Shown: in pieces, positions 1 to 9,530 of the stretch
How positions within the stretch are numbered: position 1 is the first letter of the stretch
Layout of the letters: each line of letters opens with the position of its first letter
Assembly (NCBI GenBank): GCA_003142015.1
Contig: PLOI01000122.1
Coordinates: forward strand, 1 to 42,380
Source: Acidobacteriaceae bacterium
Lineage (GTDB): Bacteria; Acidobacteriota; Terriglobia; Terriglobales; Acidobacteriaceae
Length of the DNA stretch: 42,380 nucleotides
Reading direction: 5' to 3'
Notes under the pieces: model-generated
Databases searched by the model: none
Told to the model about the DNA's origin: nothing
What the model saw: only the letters and a program-made list of their open reading frames with translations
Made by a program: the position numbers and the translations under genes

Positions 1-97
1 GATTTGGCCTCTGAAAATCACTGAAAAATTCGTCTTTCGCCCAACTTTAGTGGCTAAGTGCCCGGTTGCGTCAAACAGCCTTTACCACTCGTCGAGC

Positions 98-1075
98 CTA
101 CCGCGCCCGAGGGTGCGTCCTATCGTAGACCTGTGTCAACTGCGCGGTGGTCAGTTGCGTGTAGCGCTGGGTGGTGGAGAGGCGCTCGTGGCCGAGCAGT
201 TCCTGGATGGCGCGCAGATCGGCGCCTTCCTCCAATAGATGAGTCCCGAAGGCGTGGCGCAGAGTATGCGGATGCACGTCGGCGGAGAGGCCGCGCAGAA
301 TGGCGATGCGCTTGACGATGCGGCCTACGCTGCGCGTGGTCAACCTGGCTTCGCCGCCGGGTTTGGCGAGTCCGCGCAGACGCAGATTAACAAAAAGCGC
401 TGGGGTTGTGTACCCTTTTGCATCGCCGGCCGCGGCCAGCCGCGCCGAACGCTCGGCCATGTAGGCACGCAACGCTACAGCCGCCGCGTCGCCCAACGGC
501 ACATAACGCTCTTTCTGACCTTTGCCGCGAATCAGGATCGCTTCGTTGGCCCAGTGAATGTCTTCGAGGTTCAGCCCGGTCAGCTCGGCGTTGCGGATGC
601 CGCAGCCGTAGAGGAGCTCGAGAATCGCCGTGTCGCGCGCCGGCCAACTGGCGGCATCTTCGCGCACCGATTCGACCACGCGGTTCATCTGCTCGATGGA
701 TGGCACACGCGGCAGATGCTTGGGCAGCCGCGGCGTAGCCACCAGCGCGGCGGCATTTTGCTCGAGGCGCCCGGTGCGCGCCAGCCACCGAAACCAACTG
801 CGAATGGCTGCCAGCGCCCGAGCCGCAGATGCTTTTGACAGGCCGCGATCATAGAGCGTGCCCAGATAGGCGCGGATGTGCGTGTGCTCGATGCGTTCCG
901 GGCCCTGATCTTTCCCATATAACGCTGCGATATAAGCAGAAAATCCGCGCAACTCGCGCTGGTAGGCCCGCAAAGTGTGCGCCGACGCGCCGCGCTCATT
1001 GGCCATTACGCGCAGATAGCCGGCTACCAGCGAATCCATTGTGCCGATGACGGCGGGCGCAGCAGGGGTGCTCAT
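98..1075 (-). CDS. xerC: Tyrosine recombinase, XerC-like
   Basis: A 325-residue site-specific tyrosine recombinase. In the family, XerC and XerD act together at dif to resolve chromosome dimers at division. The N-terminal SAM-like core-binding domain covers about residues 10-110 and the catalytic domain about 125-320. Visible catalytic residues are the first Arg in [12 protein letters not shown], the beta-hairpin Lys in [13 protein letters not shown], the HTLRH box, the GHERLSTT segment and the nucleophile Tyr in TQRYTQL. Its ATG overlaps the TGA of the upstream recombinase gene (ATGA at 1072-1075), so the two are probably translated together. Assignment to XerC rather than XerD is by general resemblance and by the partner looking more XerD-like. 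The family call is secure; the letter is less so. Confidence 0.9.
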   Translation of the reverse strand: MSTPAAPAVIGTMDSLVAGYLRVMANERGASAHTLRAYQRELRGFSAYIAALYGKDQGPERIEHTHIRAYLGTLYDRGLSKASAARALAAIRSWFRWLARTGRLEQNAAALVATPRLPKHLPRVPSIEQMNRVVESVREDAASWPARDTAILELLYGCGIRNAELTGLNLEDIHWANEAILIRGKGQKERYVPLGDAAAVALRAYMAERSARLAAAGDAKGYTTPALFVNLRLRGLAKPGGEARLTTRSVGRIVKRIAILRGLSADVHPHTLRHAFGTHLLEEGADLRAIQELLGHERLSTTQRYTQLTTAQLTQVYDRTHPRAR

Positions 1076-2226
1076 GCCCGCTCCTCGCTCGTTTGGAAGA
1101 CCGATTTGCCGCCCGGTCTGGCGCTCGGAACCAGATGCAAGCCCCCGTGCGCGACCGGAAGCTCCACAACCTCAGCCCGTTGCCGCGTGGAGCGCGGATG
1201 GAACTTGCGATGCACTTCCTTCAGATGGCCGAGCGCCAGGTGGGTGTAGACCTGCGTAGTGGAGATGTCGGCGTGGCCCAGCAACAAATGCACGCTGCGC
1301 AGGTCGGCGCCGTGCTCCACCATGTGCGTGGCGCAGCTGTGGCGCAGACGGTGCGGGCTGGCGGTCGAGTTGGCCATTTTAACAACATGCCAGACCCACT
1401 GACGAGTCAACGGCATCCCGCGCAGGGAAAGAAAAAGGCGTGTCGCGTCCTGTCCCAATTTCTGCCGTGTAGCGTCCTGACGCGTTCTATCCTGTTTCAC
1501 CGCAAGAGTCTTGCGCGCTGAACTGATGCGTGCCAGATGCGGCCTTCCCTGCCGCAGATAAATCTCCAAAGCCTCCAGTGCGGTCCGCCCCAGCGGCACA
1601 ATGCGTTCCTTGTCGCCCTTGCCGCGCACTTGCACGCGGCCCAGATCCAGCGCCAGGTCGCCTGTGGAAAGCGTGGTGACCTCGGAGACGCGCAGACCGC
1701 CCGCATAGAGCAGCTCGAGGATCGCCCGGTCGCGCAAGGCCGTGGCCCGCGCCTGGGGATGCTCGGCATTGAGGGCTGCCCGCTCCAGCATCTCCGCCAC
1801 CTCAGGCTCGGCCAGGGACTTGGGCAGCACCTTCCACGCCTTGGGCGACTCGATGTTCACAGTTGGATCGTGATGGATGCGCCTGTCGAGGAGCAGCCAT
1901 TTGTAAAAGCCGCGCAGGCAGCTCAACTTGCGCGCCGCCGAACGCTGGACGATGTCGTGGCCGCGCAGGTTTTCAAGAAAGGCCGCCACATCCTCCTGCG
2001 TTGCCGTCAACAGTACGCCATGGCGGCTCTCGATGAACTCGGCAAAGGTCTTCAGGTCGCTGTCGTAGGCCTCGCAGGTCAACGGGCGAAGCCCTTTTTC
2101 CACGCGCAGATAGGCCTGGTAGTCCTGCAACAGCGATAGATTGCGCGCGGTCTCCACACTTTTGATTATCCGCGCCTTCGACTGGCTCCGCTGCCGCCGC
2201 GCTCGCTGCCGAACCTCGTTCATCAT
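1072..2226 (-). CDS. xerD: Tyrosine recombinase, XerD-like, with an insertion
   Basis: A 384-residue tyrosine recombinase, longer than the usual Xer length of about 300. Core-binding domain at about 30-125, catalytic domain at about 140-350. Catalytic signatures are [12 protein letters not shown] (Arg), [13 protein letters not shown] (Lys), [22 protein letters not shown] (His and nucleophile Tyr). The segment [17 protein letters not shown] resembles XerD linkers. About 35-40 residues rich in Arg, Gln, Asp and Thr are inserted between the RQGRPHL helix and LFLSLRG, with a short internal repeat (RQDATRQ, GQDATR); this replaces the usual short loop. There is also an N-terminal basic extension ([14 protein letters not shown]). 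The start could be either of two adjacent ATGs; no strong ribosome site is seen. First gene of a two-gene unit with the XerC-like gene. Confidence 0.88.
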   Translation of the reverse strand: MMNEVRQRARRQRSQSKARIIKSVETARNLSLLQDYQAYLRVEKGLRPLTCEAYDSDLKTFAEFIESRHGVLLTATQEDVAAFLENLRGHDIVQRSAARKLSCLRGFYKWLLLDRRIHHDPTVNIESPKAWKVLPKSLAEPEVAEMLERAALNAEHPQARATALRDRAILELLYAGGLRVSEVTTLSTGDLALDLGRVQVRGKGDKERIVPLGRTALEALEIYLRQGRPHLARISSARKTLAVKQDRTRQDATRQKLGQDATRLFLSLRGMPLTRQWVWHVVKMANSTASPHRLRHSCATHMVEHGADLRSVHLLLGHADISTTQVYTHLALGHLKEVHRKFHPRSTRQRAEVVELPVAHGGLHLVPSARPGGKSVFQTSEERA

Positions 2227-2333
2227 GAACCAACATCGGCAACAGCGAATCTCCGGCCAACCCTGAAAGGCTCCGGCCTCTGTTCGCCGCCTTCAGATGG
2301 CACACCCCCGGCCCGACGGCGTATAAAGCTCAA

Positions 2334-5030
2334 ATGGGAGCATTGGCAGGAGTGGAGCTCGACGCATGGCTGCGCGAGGGCGGCTTGGTGGTTACAGCCA
2401 GCGAACGCGCGGCGCGCGCCCTTACCTCAGCTTTCCATCGCGCTCGCCAGGCCGAGGGGCTAGCTGCGTGGCCCACGCCTAAGATTCTCGATTGGAAGAG
2501 TTTTGCCCGCGCCGCGTGGCTGGAACGCACTTCCTGCCAAGACCGCGGCAACGACACCCGCCTGCTGCTCAATCCCTCGCAGGAAGAGGCTCTCTGGGTG
2601 GGCATTGCCGGCAAAGACCAGTCTCCAGCCACACTGCTGGAAGGCCCGCGTCATCGGCTGGCGGCTCTAGCCATGGAGGCACACGAGCTGCTTTGCTCCC
2701 ATGCGCCCCGATTCTTGCAGACGAAGGCGCGAGATGGCTGGCAGCAGGACGCGGCTGCATTCAGCGGTTGGCTTGCGGCCTTTGACGAAACCTGCCGCTC
2801 CGGCAACCTGCTCAGCCCCAGCCGCCTGCTGCACGAACTGATTGCGTTGCTCAAAGCGGACCGGACCGAGCGGCCGCCGTTGCTTCTAGCTGGCTTCGAC
2901 CGCATTCTTCCCGCGCAGCGCGACCTCTTCGACGCGTGGGGCGAGTGGCATGAAGTTGCCAAGGGCGAGCAAGCCGGCGATATTCATTTTCATGCTGCAG
3001 GGGATATCCAGGTCGAACTAGCCGCTAGCGCGATCTGGTGCGGTCGCAAGCTCGCCGCGAACCCCGACATTCGTTTGCTGGTAGTCACACAGGCAGCAAG
3101 CGCGCGCCGCGGCGAAATCGAGCGCGCGTTTCTCCGCCACACCGGCTCCACGACGCTCTTCGAGTTTTCGTTGGGGGTTCAGCTCGGCCAGGTTGCGCTG
3201 GCGCGGGCCGCGCATTTTCTCCTGCGCTGGCTCGACGGCGCACTCAACGAACAGGAACTGGATTGGCTGCTTTCCACCGGCCTCGCCGCCGCCAACCCAC
3301 AGGAGTCCGCGGCGTTGCAAGCTTACATGCGCGCGTTGCGCCGGTTCAGCCTTGAACGAACGCAGTGGACATTGGCGGCCTTCATCGGGCAGCGATGCGC
3401 CGCCGAGCTACTGCCGGCTCCATGGGTCGAGCGAGTCACTCAGGCCCAGCGCACTCTTGCCGAATTTGCGCGTCGCCCGCAAAGTCCACTCGATTGGGCA
3501 GAGCTGGTTCCGCGGCTGTTGGAAGAGCTTCAGTTTACCGGTGCGCGCTCGCTCACAAGCGCCGAGTTTCAGGTCCTCCGCCGCTGGCAACTGGCTGTGG
3601 AGAGCTGCGGTTCGTTGGGTTTCGATGGACGGCGCATCAGTTGGAAGGATTTTCTATCTCAATTGGGCCGCACTCTAGATGAGACGCTCTTCGCTCCTGA
3701 GTCGCATGATGCGCCCATCCAGATCGCCGGTCCCGCCGAGTCAGCCGGTCTCAGAGCGGACGCTGTCTGGTTTTTGGGAGCCGACGAAGACGCCTGGCCT
3801 GCCGGAGGAACGACTCATCCGCTGCTCCCGGTGGAGATTCAGCGCGATGCCGGAATGCCTCACGCGACTCCGCAGCTCGATTGGGAGCTGGCCCGCTCGA
3901 TTACCACGCGGTTGCTGGAGTCGATGCGCGAGGTCCACTTCAGCTATGCAAAGCAAAACGAGACTGCCGAAGCTCGCCCTTCGAGACTGATTGTCCAGAT
4001 TGCCGGAGAGGCAAAGGAGCTAGCGCCGGATTTGGTCGCGCCAGCCTGCGAGGATCCGCTGACCGTTACGTTCCAGGACTTCAGCCGCATTCCCTTCCCT
4101 CCGGGTAAGGTCGCGGGCGGCGCTGCTGTCCTTACCGCGCAGTCGCAGTGCCCCTTCAAGGCCTTCGCCACAGCCCGCCTCGCCGCTCAGGATTGGGAGC
4201 CAGCCCAAGTCGGCCTCACACCTTCTCAGCGCGGACTGCTACTCCATTCCGTACTCCACTCCGTCTGGGCGGGACCGCCTAACGGCGTTCGCAGCCACGC
4301 CGAACTCCTGAACGTGGGCGACCGGAAAGCATTTGTCGCCGGTCACGTTCAGCACGCACTTGCGCGAGAACTGCGTCCGCATCAGCGTGAGCTCATGCCC
4401 CGCCGCTATCTGGAACTCGAAGAACTGCGCCTCACGGGCCTTATCACGGAGTGGCTGAACTACGAAGCCGCCCGGGTTGAATTCCAGGTTGCCGAGACTG
4501 AGGTGAAGCGCACGGTCCACATTGAAGGGCTCACCCTCGACCTGCGCCTGGATCGTATTGACCGGCTCAGTGACGGCTCTCAGCTGGTCGTCGATTACAA
4601 ATCCGGGAACGTCTCGCCGAGTTGCTGGGATCTACCCCGGCCCGATGATGTGCAACTGCCGCTCTATGCCGGTTTTGCGCTCGACGATGAACGCGAACGC
4701 CTGGGCGGGCTGGTCTTCGCCAAGGTTCGCGCCGGAAATCTCGCATTTGCCGGTCGCGTTCGTAGCGCCGCCGCCACGCTCTTGCCCGGCCTGAAAAGCG
4801 TGAACTCACTCGTGAAGAATCCGCTCACCGACGAGCAGCTTCTCGCCTGGCACGACTGCATCGAACAGCTTGCACAGGACTTTGTTGCCGGTCGCGCCGA
4901 GGTGGACCCGCGCGAATACCCAAAGACCTGCGAACGATGCGATTTGCAAACGCTCTGCCGCATTCAGGAGCACCGGGCGCAATTGGAAGCCGAAGATGAC
5001 TTGGAAGACGAGGGGGCCAGCGATGAGTAA
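2334..5030 (+). CDS. AddB-like PD-(D/E)XK nuclease subunit
   Basis: An 898-residue protein of the kind annotated as a probable DNA repair protein encoded beside AddA-type helicases. The N-terminal half has a UvrD-like helicase fold without a recognisable Walker A, as in AddB, where the ATPase site is inactive or altered. The C-terminal nuclease has the conserved Asp in LRLDRIDRL and the VVDYKSG motif (about residue 752). Cysteines in QSQCPFKAF (about 605) and in CERCDLQTLC (about 865-875) are placed as the four iron-sulfur cluster ligands of AddB nucleases. The stop lies just inside the next gene (TAA 5028-5030, next ATG 5023), so the pair is coupled. A TATAAA at 2322-2327 sits about 7 bases before the ATG and there is no visible Shine-Dalgarno site, so the message could be leaderless. 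Expected role: resection of double-strand breaks for RecA loading, in the cytoplasm. Confidence 0.85.
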   Translation: MGALAGVELDAWLREGGLVVTASERAARALTSAFHRARQAEGLAAWPTPKILDWKSFARAAWLERTSCQDRGNDTRLLLNPSQEEALWVGIAGKDQSPATLLEGPRHRLAALAMEAHELLCSHAPRFLQTKARDGWQQDAAAFSGWLAAFDETCRSGNLLSPSRLLHELIALLKADRTERPPLLLAGFDRILPAQRDLFDAWGEWHEVAKGEQAGDIHFHAAGDIQVELAASAIWCGRKLAANPDIRLLVVTQAASARRGEIERAFLRHTGSTTLFEFSLGVQLGQVALARAAHFLLRWLDGALNEQELDWLLSTGLAAANPQESAALQAYMRALRRFSLERTQWTLAAFIGQRCAAELLPAPWVERVTQAQRTLAEFARRPQSPLDWAELVPRLLEELQFTGARSLTSAEFQVLRRWQLAVESCGSLGFDGRRISWKDFLSQLGRTLDETLFAPESHDAPIQIAGPAESAGLRADAVWFLGADEDAWPAGGTTHPLLPVEIQRDAGMPHATPQLDWELARSITTRLLESMREVHFSYAKQNETAEARPSRLIVQIAGEAKELAPDLVAPACEDPLTVTFQDFSRIPFPPGKVAGGAAVLTAQSQCPFKAFATARLAAQDWEPAQVGLTPSQRGLLLHSVLHSVWAGPPNGVRSHAELLNVGDRKAFVAGHVQHALARELRPHQRELMPRRYLELEELRLTGLITEWLNYEAARVEFQVAETEVKRTVHIEGLTLDLRLDRIDRLSDGSQLVVDYKSGNVSPSCWDLPRPDDVQLPLYAGFALDDERERLGGLVFAKVRAGNLAFAGRVRSAAATLLPGLKSVNSLVKNPLTDEQLLAWHDCIEQLAQDFVAGRAEVDPREYPKTCERCDLQTLCRIQEHRAQLEAEDDLEDEGASDE

Positions 5031-8000
5031 GCCTTCCGTCCAAACCGCTCCTCCCGACAAGGCACAGCGCGAGCAGGCTCTAGATGCGGCCCGCTCGATT
5101 CTGGTGCAAGCCCCTGCCGGCTCGGGAAAGACCGACCTGCTCACACGGCGGTTTCTGCGCCTGCTTGGCGAGGTGGACGCGCCCGGCCAGATTGTCGCCA
5201 TTACCTTCACTAACGCCGCCGCCGCCGAGATGCGCCACCGCATTCTCGGAGAACTGCAAAAGGCCTCTGCGAACCTCGCTCCGCAGGCGGACGAGTTATT
5301 GATGGACTCGCTCGCCCATCGCGCCCTGTTGCACTCCCAGGCCTTTGGCTGGAATCTGCTCGACCTGCCCGCCCAGCTTCGCATCTCGACGATTGATTCA
5401 TTTTGCCGCGACCTGGCCCTGCAGCAGCCGCTGCTCTCCGGCTTCGGCGGAGGCCTGGAGATCGCCGAGCAGCCGGACGAACTCTATCGCCGCGCCGCTC
5501 GCGAAACCCTCAGGAAAATCGACCAGATCGGCTCGGCGCTCGGCGCGGCCATCGAAGAACTGCTGCTGTGGCGCGACAACGGCTGGCAGGAGATGGAAGA
5601 GCTGCTGGTCGAAATGCTCAAGAGCCGCGACCGCTGGATGCACGACTTTGTGTTGGAGCGTGAGCCGGATTGGGATGCGCTCCGCGAACGTCTGGAGCGC
5701 CCGTTTGCAAATGGAGTGCGCACCACACTCATCAGGCTGAGCCAGCTTCTCGACCAGGTTCCGGGAGCGCGTAACGAAGCGCTGGAACTGGCTCGGTTTG
5801 CCTGCGAAGAGCCGGGAACGAGCTCGCCCTGGGGATTGGCCGAATCTGTCGAAATTCCCTCCGCGCCATTTTCGGACGGAGCCGAATCAGCTCGCGAGCT
5901 TTTTTCGTTGCTCTCTGAATTTTTGCAAACACAAAAAGGAACATGGCGTTCAGAAAGAGGCTTGAAGACTTCCGATGGCTTTCCGTCCACCCCTCGCGGC
6001 AAAGCCGGCAAAGTTCGATTCTCATCGCTGATCGCCGCGCTCGCAGCGGTACCCGGCCTCGAAGCCTCCCTGGCCACGGTTCGCGCGCTGCCCCCTACAC
6101 GCTACACCGAAGAAGACTGGCAGATCGTACGCTCCTGCTTCACGCTGCTGCGCCAGGCGGCGGGCGAATTGCAAATCGCCTTTGCCGAAGCCGGGACTGT
6201 GGACTTCATCGAGGTCGCGCAGGTTGCCCAGCGCGTGCTGCAAGGCGACGACAATCTTCCCACGGACGCGGCGATGGCCGTCTCCGACGGCATACGCCAC
6301 CTGCTCGTTGACGAGTTCCAGGACACCAGCCGTCGGCAGCACCAGTTGCTCTCCAGCCTCATCGCAGCGTGGCCAGAGCGCGCGGGACGCACCTGCTTTG
6401 TGGTTGGCGACCCCATGCAGTCGATCTACTTCTTCCGCGACGCCGACGCCGAACTCTTTCCGCGAGTCAAAGCCCTTGGCCTTGAAATCCCCAACGACGA
6501 ACCACTTCTCTTTGACTTCGTTCCTCTCAAAGCAAACTTCCGCACCGCGCCATCGCTGGTCGAACGGCTCAATCAGGCCTTCAAGCAAATTTTCACGACG
6601 GGCGACGGCAGCGGTGTTACGTTTTCCTCGGCTCAGCCGGCTCGGAAAGAGATAGAAAACGCCGGGCTGCCTTTTACGCTGCATCTCGACTTCGTTCCCA
6701 TGGCCGGGCGCGGCCAAGCTGTCGAGCCCGGAAACGAAAAAGAGACCGCCCGCATAGAGCAGATCGGCGAGATCGTCGCGCTGATTCAGCGGTACTCGAA
6801 GCGCATCAATCAGGCGAAGGTAAGCAGTGAAAAATTCCGTATTGCCGTTCTGGGCCGCGCGCGCAGTCACCTTGTTCCCATCGCCGAGGCCCTGCGCCAG
6901 GCAGGAATTCCCTTTCGCGCCGTCGAATTGGAAAAGCTCTCTGCCCGCCCCGAAGTTCTCGACGCGCTCGCCTTGGCCCGCGCCCTGCTCAATCCCCAGG
7001 ACCGCGTGGCCTGGCTGGGCGTTTTGCGCGCACCTTGGAGTGGCCTCTCGCTCGACGACCTGCACTGCCTGGCCAGCAACGACGATCCCGCGTTGCTGCT
7101 TAGGCCCTTGCCGGAGTTGATGGCCGAACGGCTTCCGCAGCTCAGCGAAGACGGGCGCAGAGCCGCCGCCCGCGCGCTCCAAACATACGCTGCGGCGAGC
7201 GCACTTCGCGCAGCCCAGCCAACGGCCTCGCTGGGAACCTGGCTGGAGAAGGTCTGGCTGCTTGTGGGCGGCGCGGCTTGCGTGGACTCGGCCGCCCGTG
7301 CCAACCTCAATCTGCTTTGGCGTTGCCTCGACCGGCTTCCCAGTGGCGAACCGGACCTGCTTGGTCCCAGTCTTGTTGCGGCGCTCGACAAGCTCACAGC
7401 CCAGCCCGCCCCCGAGGCCAGCAGCGATTGCGGCGTGCAGTTGATGACCATCCACAAATCCAAAGGCCTGGAGTTTGAGGTGGTGATTGTGCCCGAACTA
7501 CAGGCTGGCAACGGACGCGGCAAGCCTAGAATGCTCTCCTGGCTGGAGCGCGGACTGGCCGAGCCCGACGAATCTGGCGAGATTACCGAGTTTCTGATCG
7601 CGCCCTTCCAGCGCAAGGGCGCAGACCGCGGCAAGGCCAAGGAGTGGGTTGATCGCGTCTATCGCGAGCGTGAATCGCAGGAGACCCGGCGCATTCTCTA
7701 CGTCGCCGCCACACGCGCCCGTGAGGAGCTGCACCTGTTTGCCCGTCCCGCGTGCAAGGAGGAAAGCGGGGACTTCACCCTAGTGGAACCCGTAAACAGC
7801 CTCCTGGCCACAGCATGGCCGGCGCTTGAAGAGGAGGTTCGCAGGCGCTTTGAAGACTGGAAAGCCGCAAGAGCCGCTTCGGCGACCCAAGAAAGCCAGG
7901 AGATCGCGTCCATCGCCGCTTCCGGCGAGAGCAATCTGCTCGTGATGCCGTCCCCGGCTCGTGCCACACTGCTGCGCCGCCTGCCACTGGATTATCAACC

Positions 8001-8667
8001 CGCGCCAGACGAGGCCCTGGGCCATCCCGCAAAGGATTCAACCGTCATCGGATTGGGAATGGGATCCGGGATTGGCCCTCGGCGGCTCTACGCTCGCCAC
8101 GAGGGCGGTCTGCTCTCCCGCGCATTAGGCACAGCCGTTCACTCGCTGCTCGAAGAGTTGGCCCGGCTTCGCAGGGATCTTGATTGGGATGCTGCCCGTT
8201 TAGCTCTTCAGCCCTTTGAACCCGGCATTGCCGCCCAGGCGCGCGCTGTCGGCCTGGACCAGCCCCTGGCCGCGCGGATTGCCGCGGAGGCTCGCCAGCT
8301 TGCGCTCCAAGCCTCTCGTGACCCCATCGGCTCGTGGATCCTCTCACCCCACGCAGGCGCCGCCAGCGAGGCCGGCTGGACCGGCGTTGTGGCCGGCGGT
8401 CTGCGCTCAGTGCGCGTGGACCGCGTCTTCCAGGCTGGTTCAGCACCGTGCGCCGAAGGGGACGATTGCTGGTGGATCATCGACTACAAAACCGCGCACG
8501 CCGACAACATGGACCCTGCTCAGGCCCTGCCGGGACTCCGCCAGCTCTTCGCACCCCAGGTTGAGGCCTACAGCGAACTGCTGCGCAAGCTGCATGGCAC
8601 AGAAGCCCGCATCATCGCCGGCCTCTACTACCCGCGCATGTTGCTGCTGGATTGGTGGGAATTATAG
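5023..8667 (+). CDS. AddA-like UvrD-family helicase-nuclease
   Basis: A 1214-residue superfamily 1 helicase with a C-terminal nuclease. Start chosen at ATG 5023, after AGGGGG at 5011-5016, because MSKPSV runs straight into the Q-motif-like helix and the longer in-frame extension only reads the upstream gene in another frame. Motifs: Walker A APAGSGKT (about residue 30), motif II LLVDEFQDTS (about 430), motif III GDPMQSIYFFRDAD, motif IV KANFRTAP, motif V TIHKSKGLEFE (about 809), motif VI VAATRAREEL (about 894), nuclease IIDYKTA (about 1153). Family knowledge: AddA translocates 3' to 5' and, with AddB, processes broken ends. The gene directly follows and overlaps the AddB-like gene, which fits a two-subunit AddAB-type complex in place of RecBCD. 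Confidence 0.92.
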   Translation: MSKPSVQTAPPDKAQREQALDAARSILVQAPAGSGKTDLLTRRFLRLLGEVDAPGQIVAITFTNAAAAEMRHRILGELQKASANLAPQADELLMDSLAHRALLHSQAFGWNLLDLPAQLRISTIDSFCRDLALQQPLLSGFGGGLEIAEQPDELYRRAARETLRKIDQIGSALGAAIEELLLWRDNGWQEMEELLVEMLKSRDRWMHDFVLEREPDWDALRERLERPFANGVRTTLIRLSQLLDQVPGARNEALELARFACEEPGTSSPWGLAESVEIPSAPFSDGAESARELFSLLSEFLQTQKGTWRSERGLKTSDGFPSTPRGKAGKVRFSSLIAALAAVPGLEASLATVRALPPTRYTEEDWQIVRSCFTLLRQAAGELQIAFAEAGTVDFIEVAQVAQRVLQGDDNLPTDAAMAVSDGIRHLLVDEFQDTSRRQHQLLSSLIAAWPERAGRTCFVVGDPMQSIYFFRDADAELFPRVKALGLEIPNDEPLLFDFVPLKANFRTAPSLVERLNQAFKQIFTTGDGSGVTFSSAQPARKEIENAGLPFTLHLDFVPMAGRGQAVEPGNEKETARIEQIGEIVALIQRYSKRINQAKVSSEKFRIAVLGRARSHLVPIAEALRQAGIPFRAVELEKLSARPEVLDALALARALLNPQDRVAWLGVLRAPWSGLSLDDLHCLASNDDPALLLRPLPELMAERLPQLSEDGRRAAARALQTYAAASALRAAQPTASLGTWLEKVWLLVGGAACVDSAARANLNLLWRCLDRLPSGEPDLLGPSLVAALDKLTAQPAPEASSDCGVQLMTIHKSKGLEFEVVIVPELQAGNGRGKPRMLSWLERGLAEPDESGEITEFLIAPFQRKGADRGKAKEWVDRVYRERESQETRRILYVAATRAREELHLFARPACKEESGDFTLVEPVNSLLATAWPALEEEVRRRFEDWKAARAASATQESQEIASIAASGESNLLVMPSPARATLLRRLPLDYQPAPDEALGHPAKDSTVIGLGMGSGIGPRRLYARHEGGLLSRALGTAVHSLLEELARLRRDLDWDAARLALQPFEPGIAAQARAVGLDQPLAARIAAEARQLALQASRDPIGSWILSPHAGAASEAGWTGVVAGGLRSVRVDRVFQAGSAPCAEGDDCWWIIDYKTAHADNMDPAQALPGLRQLFAPQVEAYSELLRKLHGTEARIIAGLYYPRMLLLDWWEL

Positions 8668-8831
8668 GCAGCGTGAGCCTCGCGGCCTGAGGTAGATGGT
8701 GCCACTTAGCTGGCCCTCGCCTAAGACTTAATGCCGGGGCTGGAAATCCCGAATTAGCACAAGTAATTCGATTCAAAAGAATTCTTGCACGCAAAGACCC
8801 GTTCGGCTGTACAATCTCCACGAGGAGACCC

Positions 8832-9146
8832 ATGGCCGGAGATATGCAACTTACGTGCAGCGATTGCGGGCAGGACTTCACCTTCACCGCTGCTGATCAG
8901 ACGTTCTTTCAGGAACGTGGTTATTCGACCCCTAAACGTTGCAAGAATTGCCGTCAGGCAAAGAAGAACGATCAGGGAGGCTCCGGCTACCGTTCGGCTC
9001 CGGCACAGGGAACACCTGTGATTTGTTCGGGCTGCGGACAGCCTACAACAGTGCCATTTGAACCGCGTGGCGACCGCCCGGTCTTCTGCCGGGATTGCTA
9101 CCAGGCGCGCAAAGGCAGCGGCGGCGGAGGCGGACGCGGCCGGTAA
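8832..9146 (+). CDS. Small two-module zinc-ribbon protein
   Basis: A 104-residue protein with two zinc modules. The first has CSDCGQDF and CKNCRQAKK (about residues 10-40) and matches the probable zinc-ribbon (zf-trcl-type) pattern in which a QxFF..RG segment separates the CxxC pairs. The second has ICSGCGQPTTVPF and FCRDCYQARKG (about 57-95), the CxxC-x17-CxxC type. The C-terminus is a Gly/Arg tail. A strong ribosome site (GAGGAG about 8822-8827) precedes the ATG, and a TACAAT that could be a -10 box lies at 8810-8815. Proteins of this type are common in Acidobacteria and some Firmicutes/Chloroflexi; their function is not established. The Gly/Arg tail suggests nucleic-acid contact, which is inference only. 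Confidence 0.85.
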   Translation: MAGDMQLTCSDCGQDFTFTAADQTFFQERGYSTPKRCKNCRQAKKNDQGGSGYRSAPAQGTPVICSGCGQPTTVPFEPRGDRPVFCRDCYQARKGSGGGGGRGR

Positions 9147-9530
9147 ACGCGTCCAGCGGGTCCGGCGGTGGCTTTCAGCGTTTGACCCGTTCTTGTCTAA
9201 GCAAGGCAAAGCTCTACGGCGACGGCTGACTCGGCTGCGGTTGCTGATGACGAGCTTTGGCAGCGGTTACTTGTTTAATTTCCGCTGTGCAAATTTTGTT
9301 TCACAATCGAGAGGGTAGCCGCCGTTCAGGTTGCTGCCCTTTCCCTTTTTGGGCTCGCAGTATCGCCTTTGATTCACGCTGTCCTAGATCGCCGCTCGAC
9401 GATCGATGGCACGCTCGAATGAATTTCTCTCGAATTGCGAGTCATTCGATGGACACAGGGATTGCCTGCCACTAAACTGGCAATCACGAGTTCCTCGTTT
9501 AATCCGGACACCTGAGGGTTTTCCCAACGC
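9147..9530. other. Intergenic region, no gene seen
   Basis: About 380 bases between the zinc-ribbon gene and the FtsX-type permease. No convincing coding region is seen. The one structured stretch is an inverted repeat: TCGAATGA (9415-9422) pairs with TCATTCGA (9442-9449) around an inner CTCG-AATTG-CGAG hairpin, about 80 bases before the permease start. It may be an operator or part of the leader. Confidence 0.5.

Noticed and set aside
6022-7455. 477-codon minus-strand open frame inside the AddA-like gene
   Set aside because: Opposite strand of a gene with every helicase motif; high GC content makes long antisense frames common, and no family signature is seen.
8785-8815. TTGCAC with 19-base spacer to TACAAT before the zinc-ribbon gene
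   Set aside because: The -10 box is good, but the spacer is long and the start would leave almost no leader before the ribosome site, so it is mentioned only with the gene.
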